The position numbers were made by a program, and so were the translations under genes. This document shows, one piece after another, positions 61,630-64,000 of a stretch of DNA of 64,000 nt. The notes beneath the pieces are model-generated. The model saw only the letters and a list, made by a program, of their open reading frames with translations. It did no database searches and was not told the DNA's origin. The stretch's first letter is position 1, and the number at the start of each line of letters is the position of its first letter. The stretch comes from Epiperipatus broadwayi (taxonomy: Eukaryota > Onychophora > Udeonychophora > Euonychophora > Peripatidae), in NCBI GenBank assembly GCA_028023455.1, contig JAQFVV010006294.1:372001-436000 (forward strand), given 5' to 3'.

Positions 61630-62981
61630 TAATACACCTGGGTCTAGTTTTATGCGGTAGATATGTTCCTCAGAAAATGCGCACAAAAGAAATTGCACAA
61701 AAATAGACGTAACTTACCTTGAAAAATGGGGGATACGGACTGTACTTTTCCAAAAATCGCATAAAAGCAAAGCAACAACGTAAAATTACTTTAAAATTCG
61801 CATAAAAAAAAATAAGAAAATAAAATATGATTAATAAAAAATTTCCAATTTGAAAAAAATTGATACAAGACAAACTTTTTTTACTTTTTTTATTAACTAC
61901 AGTATTTAATTTTATTCAAAACAATATATTTTATGCATAATTTACATTTTTTTTTCATACATGTGTGGTATTTTAATTATTAACGCTATTTGAGACATCA
62001 GATTCATCATAATGTGATGTGATGTGATGTGAGGTACTGTAGCTTCTCCTTAAACGAAGTCAAGAGGAAATACAACTAAAACGTTTTCCAATTGCTATTG
62101 ATCCTTCCCATTTCGCTAAGCAATCTAAAATTGAAATTTTTGTTTCCAAAGAAATTCATTTTCTTGGGTATTTTTTTTTTTCTCCGTTAGAGTAAACTAA
62201 AAGTTTAAAATTTAAGAACTTAAACTTAACGATAATAAAAAGACACCGACTCACCACTGTTGGGCAAAATTTAATTAAAACTAACAATTAAAAATTAAAT
62301 TCCTACTTTTGTCTTTAATTTTTTAATTTTCAATTCTGTTTAAAAATCAAATTTCATCGTTTCATATCAAATTAATTTCAGATCACATTACATAATTTTT
62401 AAGTTGTTAATTACAATTAAAAATCAATTTTAATTGTCAAATTTAACTGTGCCCACCACTGTTAATCACCTTTTAAAAATAAGCTTGTGGACACTAAATG
62501 ATTAATTGATTACATACTCGTTTTATAAAAAGCAAATATAGAATGTGATTTAAAATGCAAAAACAACAAACATAGTATTTTTCATCTATAACGTTTGAAC
62601 AGATTTACATTATAGTCTTGTAAAATTTAATGTGTATATATAAAATGGGCAAATTCTGATTTTAAGTGAATTATGAACTTCTTTATTACATAAAATCTAT
62701 TACAGTACTATTATAAAGAGTTGAAAATATTGAAATTATTAGATGGAAGTCGAACTCCGATAATGCGCTATTACTTTAAATATGACGTGAGTGCGCGAAA
62801 TTTATAATATTTAAAGTAATAGCGCATTATCGGAGCTCACTTCTAATTGAATAATTTTTATCGCATAAAAGAAAACCGCATACAAAGATATTAAGAAGAA
62901 TCATGAATCGCATAACTTCAAAATCGCATTAAATAAATCCGCATAAAATAAATCCGCATAAAATGAGACCCAGGTGTAATA
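61630..62981. mobile_element. ~1.34-kb TIR element with GCATAAA subterminal repeats
   Basis: Terminal inverted repeats start CACCTGGGTCT (61635) and extend through TTTTATGCGG; the right end is CCCAGGTG (62969-62976). TAATA flanks both sides (61630-61634, 62977-62981), a probable 5-bp TSD. Both ends carry several CGCATAAA or GCATAAAA motifs (e.g. 61758, 61799, 62861, 62939, 62955), like clustered transposase-binding sites. I see no transposase, so it is a non-autonomous DNA transposon; superfamily not assigned. Confidence 0.7.
62746..62843. repeat. Strong 98-bp hairpin inside the TIR element
   Basis: Arms of ~37 bp (62746-62783 and 62807-62843) containing CCGATAATGCGCTATTACTT and its complement, with a ~23-bp CG-bearing loop. 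It is GC-rich compared with its host and may be a separate MITE inserted into the TIR element. Confidence 0.7.
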
Positions 62982-63077
62982 AATATTTGTGATGTAATTT
63001 TCACTGCACCACTCTCATTCAAGATATAGACTGATTTCTATTCGAATTTAACATCTTGTATAAAAGATCTATGACCC

Positions 63078-63120
63078 CCCACGATGCACATTTGTGTTGA
63101 ACCATCATTCATCAGTTGGC
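63078..63120 (-). ncRNA. Degenerate hammerhead E1
   Basis: CCAA, CUGAUGA, then AUGAUGGUUCAACAC (helix II weakened), AAA without the preceding G, UGUGCAUC, GUGGG. Homologous to E2 but more decayed; predicted inactive. Confidence 0.5.
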
Positions 63121-63424
63121 CCAGACCACAATCTTACACATATCTTTAACATTGTTCAGTATATATATATATAAATAGCAAATTATTACAGTTTATTTGA
63201 TATGTTAAATGTGTTGCCCTCACAACTTTGACACAAATCAGTTAATGAAAGTATATTAATAATTTTTATTAGTCATTCATTAGACTAGAGATTATCCCAA
63301 TATTTCTGTAGTGTAATTTGTACACCATTCTCACTCAAGGTAGGGAGGGAGTGGTTTCTATCCATTTTTAACACCTCATGATGGGGATGTAATCATAAAC
63401 ATGTGACCAAAGACATGTGAAAAA

Positions 63425-63484
63425 GGTCTGACTCCCAAAATGCACATTTTGTGCTAAATCAGCACTCATCAGTTGGCCCAGACC
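63425..63484 (-). ncRNA. Hammerhead E2 with extended helix I, core mutated
   Basis: Helix I CCAA/UUGG extends over an internal loop into GGUCUG/CAGACC; core CUGAUGA; helix II GUGC-UGAUUUA-GCAC; then AAAA in place of GAAA; helix III AUG/CAU; cleavage triplet AUU. The bipartite helix I is typical of natural type I hammerheads. Loss of G12 makes it probably inactive. Confidence 0.65.
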
Positions 63485-64000
63485 ACAATATCTTACACAA
63501 TTCTCATTTTCTTCTTTAAATGTGATAAAAAAAAGTTTGGAGAAACAATTGAGATGAGTTAATTAAGCTTTTCAATAATATATTTTTATGCTAATATCAT
63601 AAAAATAAATAGTTATTTTAGATTTTAATTCAATCAGCCAAACCATCCAGTTAAATAATGAATATTTCTATATGTAATTTTCACTACACCACTGTTAAGC
63701 TAGGTAGGAACTGATTTCTATCTACTTTTATCACCTTATGGAGAGATGTATCATAAACATATGACCAAAGATATGTAAAATGTTTTTGGCCATATGTTTA
63801 TTATTACATTCATCCACAAGGTGATAAAAGCAGATAGAAATCAGACTGCGCCTCGAGTGAGGGTGGTGTAGTGAAAATTACGCTACAGAAATATTATTCA
63901 TTATTGGATAATCTCTAGACTATTGAATGACTAATAAAAATTATTAATAAAGATTTCTGGGTTGATTCCAAGTAAAATTCTTCAGTTAATCAATTGACTA

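Larger units (their letters stand above)
62985..64000. mobile_element. Element E: hammerhead-bearing array, cut by the window end
   Basis: The block AATATTTNTG...GTAATTT...CACCA..CTC starts near 62980, 63299 and 63662 (periods ~319 and ~363). From about 63840 an inverted copy begins (GATAGAAATCAG...GGTGTAGTGAAAATTAC). Two units contain minus-strand hammerhead remnants. The right border and any TSD lie outside the window. Confidence 0.65.

Overview
The window is AT-rich eukaryotic DNA (roughly 70-75% A+T by eye) with no operons, no intact long reading frame and no recognisable complete host gene. It is a pile of transposable elements. RTE-, jockey- and L1/Tx1-type LINE fragments, a ZBED/Buster-like hAT transposase, Penelope-like elements with a GIY-YIG endonuclease, a Ty3/gypsy element and tRNA-derived SINEs together point to an invertebrate metazoan (cnidarian, flatworm, mollusc or arthropod are all possible). 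The sequence does not resolve the species.

Layout. 0-5 kb: mostly unassigned AT-rich DNA with a tRNA-like SINE, a foldback element (1891-2296) and a small MITE. 5.5-7.8 kb: two Penelope-like copies in inverted orientation. 11.5-12.3 kb: element A, carrying two well-formed hammerhead ribozymes. 13-16 kb: palindromes, one with a hammerhead remnant. 17.4-31.6 kb: one RTE LINE interrupted first by a foldback element and then by an 11.5-kb Ty3/gypsy element with ~3-kb LTRs; the LINE reading resumes after the 3' LTR. 35.9-36.7 kb: a third foldback element. 37.7-41.7 kb: a decayed hAT transposon with a jockey-type LINE inside it. 43.1-46.0 kb: element B, an array with eight hammerhead copies. 46.4 kb: a SINE with a 13-bp target-site duplication (TSD). 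53.4-55.1 kb and 57.9-58.8 kb: L1/Tx1-like LINE fragments. 58.75-60.36 kb: element C with four hammerheads, inserted at the end of a LINE fragment. 61.6-63.0 kb: a TIR element. 63-64 kb: the start of another hammerhead-bearing array (E).

The most interesting system is the hammerhead-bearing elements A, B and C, with relatives E and F. Each contains ~300-420-bp units with a type I hammerhead ribozyme (CUGANGA, a 4-bp helix II, GAAA, a tiny self-complementary helix III, then GUC). A, B and C are flanked by 12-14-bp TSDs. This matches the known class of metazoan retrozymes, small non-autonomous ribozyme-containing retroelements probably mobilised by Penelope-like machinery, which is also present here. 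What I have not seen described is their form in this window: units lie in inverted (snap-back) as well as tandem order, and in A, B and C only one end carries an extra 50-90-nt tail outside the palindrome. Three ribozyme-less foldback elements share the same architecture, a one-sided ~43-nt tail and 11-14-bp TSDs. Five hammerhead copies keep an intact core; the others have different single core mutations.
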